64,000 nt of DNA, taken from the NCBI GenBank assembly GCA_032164245.1, contig JAVMKO010000010.1, positions 46,088,848 to 46,152,847 on the forward strand, read 5' to 3'. Made by a program: the position numbers and the translations under genes. This DNA is from Sternotherus odoratus. Lineage: Eukaryota; Chordata; Testudines; Kinosternidae. Each line of letters begins with the position of its first letter. Position 1 is the first letter of the stretch. Shown here one piece after another: positions 1 to 31,126 of this stretch. The notes under the pieces are model-generated. The model did not search any database. It was given only the letters and a program-made list of their open reading frames with translations, and was not told where the DNA came from.

Positions 1-21269
<21,269 letters not shown>

Positions 21270-22180
21270 AAGGCAGAGACTGGCTTCTCAAGCAGGTCCT
21301 GGAGTTGGATTGTCTTTGTAGCTGCTGGGCCAGTTCCACATGGACAACACCTCTTACCCCTTGACTCATCTAACCCTGACCATGGTTAATTTAAACTGTC
21401 TTGTCAGCACTTGGCAGGCCTGTTTTGCCTTATCTCAGAAGACGTGCACATTTTCTGAAAACAGAACAATTGTGCCTTGTTCAATTTATTGAACCTTTTC
21501 TGCTGCCATATTTTTATTATACTACTTTAATACAACATTTTTAACCAGATTTGTTTACTACTGCTAAGGTGGTGATTAAATAGAAAGGTAGCGTTTTAGC
21601 TACTGTTAACTGTTCTGCACAGTCTATGGCTATATTTGTTTGCTTTATCCTAAGCATGTTGAGTCTCAAGCACCTACTGCCCATGCCCTTTCCCTTTGTC
21701 TGCAGCTTTAGGTTCTATGTCTTAGGGTTTCACAGTCCCAGCAGGATGATTCTACTTTACTTTATTGTTTTGGAGTAGTTGCCATAATGTCTATGGCAGT
21801 TTACAGGCTCACCATTTTGTAGGCTAAGCCTTGAGCCTTTGTGGCACAGAACACGTCTTAAAGAGCCATCACCAGGTGGGGTATGTATGTGAAATCAGTG
21901 TGATAAGTATCATCAGCTGCTTGTTGATAGATTCACCTGTACTTGTGGTGAACTATATCTATTTGCTCTCTTCACCTTAATTACCCTGTATCCACATGCT
22001 TGACTGCCATATTTTTGTACTGCATGCAAATCAGTTAGACGCAGGGTATGTGGGCAAGACTTACCAGCCAGACACTTGGGAAAGGATTCTCTGTGGTAAC
22101 TCAGAGCCTTCCCCATCTTGTGTCCCATCACCAGCTATGGGCATTTCTATTTTTTTGTTCGGCTGGCACAACTGATTAAA
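21270..22180 (+). other. RHBDF1: RHBDF1 3' UTR (probable)
   Basis: Non-repetitive sequence after the stop codon. No canonical AATAAA was seen; ATTAAA occurs at 21575-21580 and 22175-22180, either of which could be the polyadenylation signal. The end is a guess. Confidence 0.45.
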
Positions 22181-22278
22181 AGAGCTTTAGGACTCTTTTG
22201 GGACCAACCAGATCCCCTTTTAATTTCCTGTTTCTCTTCAGTTCCAATCTAGCCTCTCCTCTTTACTAGGCTATAGAG

Positions 22279-22432
22279 CAGAACTTCTCAAACTGTGGGG
22301 CTTGGATGACTGTTTAGGCCCCAGCCATGTCCCCCCAGGGGGAGCAGCACCTAGCTCCTGCCCCATGCCCAGGGAACAGAGGTAAGAGGGGGTATGACCC
22401 TGAAAAGGTTGGCGACTACTGTATATAGTGCA
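22279..22432. mobile_element. hAT-like fragment
   Basis: Begins cagaacttctcaaactgtgg and ends ggttggcgactactg, resembling the ends of two hAT-type families. Short and degraded. Confidence 0.4.
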
Positions 22433-25342
22433 TCCCTGCTAACAATTCCTCACCTAAGGGCTGTCTCTCTCTGAACCTGTTGGCTATTCCCCAGCCCTTA
22501 GTTTAACAACTTTTCTACAACCTTTTTAATTTTACATACCAGCAGTCTGGTTCCATTTTGGTTTAGATGGATCCCATCCTTCCTGTATATGTTCCTCCTT
22601 TCCCAAAAGGTTACCCAGTTCCCCAACCCTCCTTGCTACACTATGACATCTGCACATTGAGCCCCTGCACTGTGGAAGCACTTCAGAGAATGCTATGATC
22701 GATATCCTGGACTTTAGAGGTTTTCTACCAAGGTGGCACAGCTGTGTGAGAACCTTCAAAGAATTCTTCCAAAATGTTTAAATTCTCATACTTGATGGGG
22801 TAGTTATTCAGTTGCTATAGAAACAGGATGAATAGTGACTGGTATAGGCCATGATCCTGTACATCTTCCAAACCCATCACACCATCTTTATTAAATTTTA
22901 TTTAAACACCCACAAGGTGGTATTCTGCAACATGGAGCTGCTGCCTCATGTTTTATTGATGCTAGTTCCTTGTTCCAAGGCCATCACATCCTGTGTGCTC
23001 CTGGAGGTAGGACAGTAACAAAAGCAACAACTGCCATGGTTTTCCATACAGGCCAGTCCTCGAGCTGCTGCTGGTCTCATTCCTATCTCCTGGGCTCAAG
23101 GACTCACGTCATCATTACTGGTTCCTTAGAGGCAATGCTCTACACTTTCACTATATCCATTTTTTAAGCTTGCAGTAGCTTAGGCTCAATACAGCCTCTC
23201 TATGGTCTGGATTGCTTCAGTGTATGTTTCCTCATGACCAAAGTCTGGTCAAGACAACTGCATAACTTATTAGCCTTAGTCCTTTATTTCTGGTTGGGTC
23301 GATGGGGGCATCAAGTTCTGGCAGACAGAAGTTCAGAGGACTCTGAAAAGCATCTCAGTGCACCATTTGTCCTTCATAGCTAGGGCACAGCAAAAACAAA
23401 CACTACCTTCAACCACTAACCTATAAAAGAATTTTCATCACCTCCTGCATTTTGAAATGCCACAATTTTCTCTTCTGGAAAGATGCTGAATCTGCTGCAG
23501 TAATGGCCTGGAGTGAGTCCTTTTCAGGCAGAGGGATTGCTGTGCCTGGAGCTGTAAGCAAAGAGTTAGAAATTAAGATATTGCTACTGCCTCCACTATT
23601 CCCATAGGCCAACCTATGCTGTGCCTGGAGCTGTAAGCAAAGAGTTAGAAATTAAGATATTGCTACTGCCTCCACTATTCCCATAGGCCAACCTGGGCTG
23701 ACTTGTGATCTTGTGCATCAGCTGGGCACTCTGAGTGGTGTATGTTGCTGTTTTCTTTATAGTTACCCTAGCACAATCAAGCATCCTGTATTAGACACTG
23801 TTTCCTAAATCAATTACTAGGAGCTTGACATTTGAAAAAAAATATCATGCAAACAAAACAAAATTTTGTTACTTGGTAACTAAAGTTAAGCACCTAAATG
23901 AGCAGCCTGGTGGTGCAGTGCTGCTGCTTCCTCGGGCATTTGGAAAACCACTTCACTATTAGATGCAGGAATATGGATTCAGATGCCTAACTTTAATCAA
24001 TCAAGACTGACAATTTTGGCCATCCCAGTTTAAATGCCAGCCAGACACTGGAACTGTTTAGTAAGCACACACAGTACCCTTGTTACATTGTTGAAAATAC
24101 TCATACTGGCTGAAAGCATTTTAACTACATTAACTGCCCACAATCTTCATTAACAAAGAGTGAAGGTTGCCCAGTGGTGCAATGTGCCCTTACAGAATAT
24201 TTAGTTTTTCAAGTGGCACTGCATAGTCCCACTTATGGGTACTGTACCACCTTGTGTGCCTTTACTAGCACCACTTCCCTGCCCCTCAGCATACCTGAGG
24301 TACTGAAGGAGATTATAGAAGGGGACGGAATACCTGCCCTAATTCCTTCCAACTACATGCCTGGACAAATGTGAACTCTTATTTTCCTCCAAAAAAATTA
24401 GTGTTCCCTCATAGTGAAGAGTTAGGGCGTCTCTCGGGTCCTGGGGTCTGGTGGAACCAAAAAGGTGTGCTTGCTGCCCAGCTCTATTCCCAGTAATTCC
24501 CTATCAGACAACCACATACAGGACCTGAAGTGTCTGGGAGAAGGCCACTTGCCTTCTGGGTATCTAATCTATCAGATGTTCACTGTACACAAGTAAGGGA
24601 GATTTGTCTGCAATGCCCTCTGCTCAAGGAAGCTCTTGATGCTAGACCTCTGGATTTGTTTAGACTGTGGTTTCAAGGTCTGAAAGAGTCAGCCCCTGCC
24701 TCAGTGGCCACCACTGGTTATGGTTGACTGAAGAATTGCAAGAAAGTGGATGGTGCCAAATTTTCTCCGTCTACTTCTGAGCGCCCAGAAAACAAAGGTC
24801 GCTGAGGACAATCCCTTATTCATTGAGGAATCAATAGAAAAAATGGTGGAATCCCAGTTCTTCATCTAAGGTCTAGTCATCAACTGGGTTTTCAAAAACT
24901 GTGTTTGGGGTGGGTCCTGACATTAGTAAAGGCTGCTGTCCAGTGGTGGGCTGGCCCCTCAGTAGCTTAACTAGAGCACAGCCCTAAGAGTCAAGGTTGG
25001 CAAAAGGGCAGAGCCCCCCAGCTTGTACCCTCCTACCTTCTGACACTGCTGACACCCCCTCACATCCCCATCTCTGCCCCCCAAAAGTTGTAAGAATCTG
25101 AAAGTGTTAGCAGCAGCTTGTATTAGATGAGACGTGTATCAGGATCCCCTTGACTAAATGGTCCAGTGACTGTAGTAGGACACGCGGCTGAATGTGATTG
25201 GGATACAGTAACAACTCTGGAGCACTCCAGGAGCTGAGTGTTGCAGCATTGATCACCTGGAGCATGGGCACTATGGTCCTGGATTAATGAAGATACAGGC
25301 TTACCGAGTGTGTGCATGAAGCTTTAGGATGTACCTTACAGG
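22433..25342. other. Intergenic RHBDF1-SNRNP25
   Basis: About 2.9 kb between the convergent RHBDF1 and SNRNP25 ends. Apart from the 78-bp duplication I see no gene, RNA or recognisable repeat. Its right part presumably includes the SNRNP25 3' UTR, but I found no clear AATAAA on the minus strand. Confidence 0.4.
23538..23694. repeat. Exact tandem duplication, 78-bp unit
   Basis: Positions 23538-23615 and 23617-23694 are the same sequence (tgctgtgcctggagctgtaa ... ccataggccaacct) with no difference seen and a period of 79. It lies in intergenic DNA between RHBDF1 and SNRNP25. Confidence 0.92.
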
Positions 25343-25397
25343 TCACTTTCGAAGCTTCTTTACAAAGCAGACCTCGTCCCGATTTCTGATGCCGTAC
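25343..25397 (-). CDS. SNRNP25: SNRNP25 exon 5 (last)
   Basis: A 55-bp terminal exon encoding YGIRNRDEVCFVKKLRK and TGA (25345-25343). It lies 2.4 kb from exon 4; the split codon from exon 4 (GA) completes as GAG. Confidence 0.93.
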
Positions 25398-28300
25398 CTG
25401 CAGAGAGAGTTATGCTGTTATATGTACAGGAACAAAAACTTTTATATGCCCCCAGCCCACAGACTCCTTCTCACCTGGCAGAGTCCATCCTTAAGGGAGA
25501 GACATGGGCACCATGTTATTGGCAGGACACCAGTCATGTGACCAGAGAATTCCATTGATCCAACTTCCCACCCCATCACCTCAGTATCTCAGGACTTCCA
25601 GTCATGCAATGCATTAAGTGACATAACTAACAGCTATCACATGCACCTCTCTCATCCTGTCTCCAGTGGGAGAATGATGCATGCATGGCAGGGTTGGGGT
25701 GGGGTGGGGTGTGGTGTGTGTGTGGAGGCCATCTCATATTACACCTCTTGTTCCACTACTTCCTGCAGGATCTCAGGGGCCTCTCTTGGGAGTTTGTGTA
25801 CTGTAATGACGTCTCTGTTTCTTGAGCAGATGCTCCTGTTCTGCCCTTGAGAAGGACCCAGGTGCATGTCTGCTTACCGATGGCGAGAGTTTTGATTTTC
25901 TTTAAAGAAAATGGAACGACCCACGCCCGATTTAAATGAAAGAAGAATCTGCTAAGCCTTCTGAAGTGTGAGTTTCTCATCTTCACTGCAGGGCGGACAT
26001 GTCCATTTTCCTGAGCCTTTTTGTGGCATGGCAGAGTGGATCCCATGCACCTGAGAACTCTTCTTTTATAGTGAATTCTTCACTTAGCTGGCAGGTATTT
26101 CTCTCGCCCAGCCACAGTGATGACTGTGTGTAATTTCTGTAAGGAATGGGCATGGCTACTTAATGGCAGTATCTTTGGTGCAGGTTCATGACTATTTCAG
26201 TATTAATCTGGTGAAGGATGCAGAGTTCAACAAGAGCAGTAGATGGTGGAACAAGCCGGTAGTTGCTGTTTCCTGGTGCAGGTGTGTACCAGTGTTCTCA
26301 CACATGCCCTTCTAGTATTGGCATTTCTTGCACCCACCAATCCATACACAGTATTTAGGAGACAAGCCTTTCCCCTTCAGTCTGTGCACAGAGGTTGCCA
26401 ATTTTCTTCATACAATCTGGCTCCAGTGCCAGTGTGTGTGTAATAGCTAGAGAATGCAGCAGGTGCTGGCGCTGCTCTCTTCTCCTCATGTTACTGAGTG
26501 TATGTATGGGGAGCTGGGATGGTTTGTAAGCTTCTTTACTTAGGTCACCAGTGACATAACACTGAGCAGGGCCAGGAGACGGTCTTCCACTCCCATCTTT
26601 GGTATACCTGCTACCTTCTACTCTTCACTCCATCTTCCTGTGTTACCATGACTCCCATCCTACCTCTCCCTTCAGTCTCTCAACCAGTGGCATGGCTCCT
26701 CTCCCCACGTCCCAGGGTTCTGACCTCTGTCTGTTCCCTGTCCTCATCTTATTCTGGATGCCTCACTGCCCATTAAATCACAACAGAAAAAAAAAAAAGA
26801 CTTACTTACTCTATGTTTCAGCTAATTTCTGCCCTCCCATCCCCGTCACCGCTACATGTGCACAGTGTTTCCTGAGGAAAAATAACTCCCTTCCCCCTTG
26901 GTCTGTTGGCATTTATGGTGTTGTCAGGGTAATTTAAACTGATCCCCACAGGGCAGAGTGTTTGTCATATTTATCTGGAAGCACCATGCATACCTGTGGT
27001 TGGTGCTCTGGCAACAGCAATAGTCTGGGGGAATGCAGAACCTATTCTAGGTAATTGCGAATCAGGGAAATAGCTTTTCATCAGGAGAAAGGACTCATGG
27101 CTGCTCTGTTGAATTTCAAGATTTACTGACTTTGAAACATCAAGTCAACATATTGTATTGTTATACACACTCCCTCCCTTAATGGCTCTAGCCCACTTTT
27201 GTAGGAACAGTCTGAACAAGAGGGAACCTGAATGGGAAACCCAAAGACACCAGGAGGTTCTGGGCCAGCAAGAGGAATATAAGTGGCTCCCGTTTTGTTC
27301 CTATAACTGAAGAGGAAAGCCCGTCTAACTGAGCATATAGAAAAGCATAAGACTAGATGAGAGTCAATAGGCATGTTGGCTGTTTATTGTTAGAACGTCT
27401 CCCCCTCTCTCATTGCTTTGCTGCAGTGGTTAGCGAAAAACACTGTTTTAAGGAGGTTGTTGGTCAATCTCACTGGTCTCAGATTCACCCAGGGAGAAAA
27501 CATGTGCCTGAGCCCAGGTCAGGAAGAGCCGTGCAGCTAGTTCACTGACATGACACCAACCCTGGGAGCACACCGTAGGGCAATGCAGTCACACTTCTCA
27601 AGCTTTCCACTGGAAAATCTAACCAGAATCAAAGGGACAAGACAAGCCCCTATAAACACACAAACGTTTTACAGACATGCAATCAGACAACTCCGATCAA
27701 GCCAGGCCTTTCTCTAGTCCCAACAGGCTCAGTGAAGACAGAAAAATCCTGCTACTTACTCTCGCAGCTTCTTTTTGTCATCTGTCATTTTCTCTCCAGC
27801 AAAGGATAAGTGATACGTTCTCCATACATAAGTCCTGTAAAAGCAAAATTCTGTGACTTAACAGAGGGCAGCAGGAACAGCAGAGAATAAGGACAACAGC
27901 ACAGAGGGGACAGCAATGAACGTGACTCAGTGAGTGCAAGTGTTGCTCCCTGAGGTACTGAAATATGAAAGCAGTGAAATCCTGCTCTGTATGTGGCCTG
28001 CCCTTCCACCACTCTGTTCCCAGCTATCACAGGTCAGCCCAGAGTGGAGTGACTGATCAGCTAGGGCCTTGAGGCTCTTACTGCCCCGCATGTGCTTTAT
28101 AAGAGATTGCAGTTGTGTCTCTTGGGGCTCGTCTTCACTCCCGCAGTGTGGGATCGATCTTCTGGCGATCAATTTATTGCGTCTGGTTAAGACACGATAA
28201 ATCGATCGCCTGTTGCTCCCCGTTGACTCTGGAACTCCAGCTTGCCGAGAGGCGCAAGCTGGAGTCAACGGGGAAGCGCGCCGCCGTGGGGACGGCAGGT

Positions 28301-30914
28301 AAGTCGGCGGCAGATACGCAAACTTCAGCTACGTGATTCAAGTAGCTGAAGTTGCGTATCTGCCGTCGATCCCCCCCCAGTGAGGACAAGCCCTTGGTTT
28401 GATTACACAAATGAAGGCCAGGATTTACATGCCTCAAGAGACAAAAGGAAATGAACAGGATTGTGTGAGTGGCTGCTTTACACTCCCCTTGCTGTAGGAG
28501 AAACAGTAGTATCAAGGTGCATCAGATTGTCCATAGCACCCCATTTCCCCTGGGGAGCCCCACAACTCACCAGCTAATGTGCTGTATGCCCCCTTCCCGC
28601 TCTTGCTTCAGCTGCACATATCGCTGGATGGCTTTCTTCAGGTCCAGGACACTGGCATTCTGTACCACCACTACAGCTAAAAGGGAAAAGACTGTCACCT
28701 GGCAATGGCCCCACAGATGCATTCCGAAGGGAAGCAGAGCTCCAGCTCCCAGACCCCACTCTCACCTGTTGGAAGCTGCACTTTAAGTGGAGTTGCTTTG
28801 TGTTATTTGTGGAGAATAAAGAGCACCACTAGGACAGGCCTTCCTTAATGCTCCAATCCAAAAGCCTTTGTCAGGGACTGGGCTCAGGGCTGGGAACTGG
28901 ATGATACATGCCAGCTTGGCAGCTAGTGAGAACGGAGGTTCCTGGCTGTATCACACAGGAGTTTTTTACTATATTGCATCACAGCATTTAAGGCCCCAAC
29001 CTGCGTGTCTGACTCAGGAGATGGTTTGGGCTGCATGGGCTTGGTGAGAAGGCATTAAGCTACAGCACTCTGATAACCTGCTGGCAGTATTCAGAGCCCT
29101 GCATGACAAGGAGTTTACCAATCTAGCACCCTTCACAGGATCACCATGGTAAGGTGCCATGTGGAGGGGTTTGCCCAACATCAGACACAGCACCCGCTTC
29201 ACTGACTTACTAGCTGGCTCAATATTTAAGTATCCTGGATTGAATTTCCTAGAACTCCTCCTGATCTCATTCAGAACGCAGCCCCTGCAGATAGCCTTCT
29301 ATCACCAAGCATGGAATTCCTCTCCAGAGCCCATCAGTGCCACACTACACTGGCTAGGGAAGATCACCTCACAGTGAGCTAAGTGGTGGGGTAGGCACTA
29401 GATCAAGTGGCAAGAGAAGATGTGGGAACTGAAGCTTGGTTTCAATGTCCTCCCCGAGCCAACCCCACCTCAGCCTGGCTTCAGTAGGAGGCTGCACACA
29501 TGTCCAGTGCCACTTAACTGTGAGCAAATAACCCAGCTAGCTCTCTCTCACTCCCCTCCCCCTCCCCCCCTCCAGATTCTAACTGACCAGTGCTCCAGAG
29601 CTCTAAAATGTGCCTGAGATTTTTCAAGGGAGATGATTCAGCACAGTCCAAGCATGTGTGCCATTTAACGTGACAAATACATGTATGCAGGAGCAGGCCC
29701 TACACAACCCCTAAAGTCGCACATGGGAGCAGACGCACTTCTCCTGGCTTGTACTCCTTCCCTTCACTTTAGGTCAAAGATCTGGCCAGTGAATTATGGC
29801 AGGCTGTCAGTGTGATCTTAGATGATATGTCCACTCTGCAGCAAAAGACCCATAGCACGGGCATCTGTGGAAGCACCCACCCACAAGAAAGATGGGTCTC
29901 AGAGCCCATGCTCCAGTTTCAGCCCTAATGTCTATGCTGCAATTTTTAGCCCAACAGCTTGAGCCCTGCAAGCTGGAGGCAACTGACGTAAAGTCTGACT
30001 TGATGCTGTGGACTTTTTATTGCAGTGTAGACATACCCTCTAGAGAGACTCCCAATACAATCCCAACAGTCAGCACAGGGCATTGGGGGTGGTGGGGAGA
30101 GGCATGTCAAAGACTTACGCATCACTTCATCATCCCCCTTGCACACCCGCACAGTCATGGCTTGGCCATACTCCAGCGCAATCTGAGAATTGATTTCCTC
30201 CACAGTGACCTGTCCAGAAAGTGAAAGTCAGATGAACCGTCAGGTGCACCTCACTCCCCACAGCCCTCCTAGTGCTCTGAGAGACTGAACTCAAAGCATC
30301 TGACACCCACAGCCATGGGGCTCTGCCCGCCTCCCCCCACCACCGCAGGGCTCTGCCTCCCAGCCACACCCCCAGTTCCCCCACAGTCCTGCCCCCTCAA
30401 GAGCTTTTCCTCTCTCACCCCCTTTCTCTAGGGCTCTGCCCCCATAATGGCGGCCCATGCCCTGAACCCACCTGTGCTCCCAAGCTCCTCAGGGATTCCC
30501 TACACCCAACCCCCACTCTCCGGGGCTCTGCACCCCCCCCCCACTCTCCAGGGCTCTGCACCCCCCCACCCCCCCACTCTCCAGGGCTCTGCACCCCCCC
30601 CCCACGCTCCAGGGCTCTGCACCCCCCCACGCTCCAGGGCTCTGCACCCCCCCCCCCCACGCTCCAGGGCTCTGCACCCCAGCAGTCGGCCGGGCTCGGG
30701 ACACGCCCCCCCGCGCGTCTGCCCGGCTCCCTCCGCTGGGTGACCGTCCGGGCGGGGCTTGGACGAGGGGGCACCGCGCGGGGGGTGGAGGCGGCACCTG
30801 CACGGGGAGGTCGCAGAGCAACGGGTCCTGCACGAGCCGGGCCAGCCCCTCCTGGAACAGCTCGAGCACCTCGGCGTGCGCCAGCTCCTCCTCCTCGGGG
30901 CCTGGCTCCGCCAT
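25343..30914 (-). CDS. SNRNP25: SNRNP25, U11/U12 snRNP 25 kDa protein, 5 exons
   Basis: Component of the minor (U12-dependent) spliceosome; in the U11/U12 di-snRNP it is part of the U11-specific set. Exons in transcript order: 30798-30914, 30119-30209, 28571-28676, 27760-27834, 25343-25397. Phases 0,1,2,2 fit and total 444 bp, so 147 aa plus TGA. Recognised by FQEGLARLVQDPLLCDLP, EEINSQIALEYGQAMTVRVC, VLDLKKAIQRYVQLKQEREG, YVWRTYHLSFAGEKMTDDKK and YGIRNRDEVCFVKKLRK. The C-terminal half has the ubiquitin-like fold typical of the family. The start ATG at 30914 gives MAEPGPEEEE, about 16 residues longer at the N-terminus than the 132-aa human isoform I recall. Head to head with POLR3K. Confidence 0.96.
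25398..27759. other. SNRNP25 intron 4
   Basis: 2.4 kb holding a G/T-rich simple tract (about 25690-25725) and a short A run near 26788. No other recognisable element. Confidence 0.4.
27760..27834 (-). CDS. SNRNP25: SNRNP25 exon 4
   Basis: Encodes TYVWRTYHLSFAGEKMTDDK and KKLR. Acceptor ttttacag, donor gtaagt. Confidence 0.95.
28125..28393. mobile_element. Harbinger-type MITE, 269 bp, with fold-backs
   Basis: Terminal inverted repeats gggctcgtcttcact (28125-28139) and agtgaggacaagccc (28379-28393) match except for two bases. A 3-bp duplication TTG (28122-28124, 28394-28396) flanks it. Inside are two perfect or near-perfect hairpins (actccagcttg/caagctggagt and acttcagctac/gtagctgaagt, both flanked by longer matches). 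Lies in SNRNP25 intron 3. Confidence 0.75.
28571..28676 (-). CDS. SNRNP25: SNRNP25 exon 3
   Basis: Encodes VVVVQNASVLDLKKAIQRYV and QLKQEREGGIQHIS. Acceptor cccttttag, donor gtgagt, ends inside a Trp codon. Confidence 0.96.
28677..29923. other. SNRNP25 intron 2, unassigned part
   Basis: No exon or clear repeat. Weakly LINE-like stretches around 29230-29370 could not be assigned. Confidence 0.3.
29924..30038. mobile_element. Short palindromic MITE, 115 bp
   Basis: Inverted ends cctaatgtctatgctgcaat and attgcagtgtagacatacc pair over about 15 bp with few mismatches. The size and terminal TGTCTA words fit small non-autonomous DNA elements. Confidence 0.5.
30119..30209 (-). CDS. SNRNP25: SNRNP25 exon 2
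   Basis: Encodes VTVEEINSQIALEYGQAM and TVRVCKGDDEVM, the start of the ubiquitin-like region. Acceptor ggacag, donor C|gtaagt. Confidence 0.96.
30522..30680. repeat. C-rich minisatellite, six units of about 26-32 bp
   Basis: Six tandem copies of ctccagggctctgcac followed by a C run of varying length, with a/g variation in the first bases (cactctcc or cacgctcc). Weaker related units extend left to about 30320. It lies in SNRNP25 intron 1, where the transcribed strand order puts G runs in the pre-mRNA. Confidence 0.9.
30798..30914 (-). CDS. SNRNP25: SNRNP25 exon 1
   Basis: 39 codons from ATG (30914-30912): an acidic N-terminus, then VLELFQEGLARLVQDPLLCD. Donor CAG|gtgccg. The upstream GTG at 30917 is not used, because ATG is the next codon. 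Confidence 0.94.
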
Positions 30915-31015
30915 CACTCAGCCGCGCGCCACGAGGGCGGGGCCTGAGCGCGGGCGGGGCTTCCCGTGACCCGGGGAAGGGAAGAGGCGGGGCTGCGACG
31001 TGACCGGAAGCGGAA
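30915..31015. promoter_or_regulatory. Bidirectional SNRNP25/POLR3K promoter
   Basis: Only 101 bp separate the two start codons. There is no TATA box. GC boxes lie at 30935-30943, 30952-30960 and 30985-30993, and an ETS-type CCGGAAG at 31004-31010, followed by a second ggaa, sits just before the POLR3K ATG. The layout is typical of housekeeping divergent promoters. Confidence 0.85.
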
Positions 31016-31126
31016 ATGCTGCTGTTCTGCCCGGCCTGCGGGAACGTGCTGGTGGCCGAGGAAGGCGCGAGATGCCACCGTTTCGCCTGCACCACGTGTC
31101 CCTACGTGCGCAACGTCACGCGCAAG
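31016..31126 (+). CDS. POLR3K: POLR3K exon 1, N-terminal zinc ribbon
   Basis: 37 codons with the CxxC...CxxC ribbon. The ATG directly follows the ETS-like motif; donor AAG|gtaata. Confidence 0.97.

Noticed and set aside
28112..28400. Possible small RNA hairpin gene
   Set aside because: The hairpins sit inside a bounded MITE with a target duplication, so a transposon explains them better.
30415..31095. 226-codon minus-strand frame across the SNRNP25/POLR3K promoter
   Set aside because: It is antisense to POLR3K exon 1 and reads through the minisatellite; only the short frame 30914-30798 is real coding sequence.
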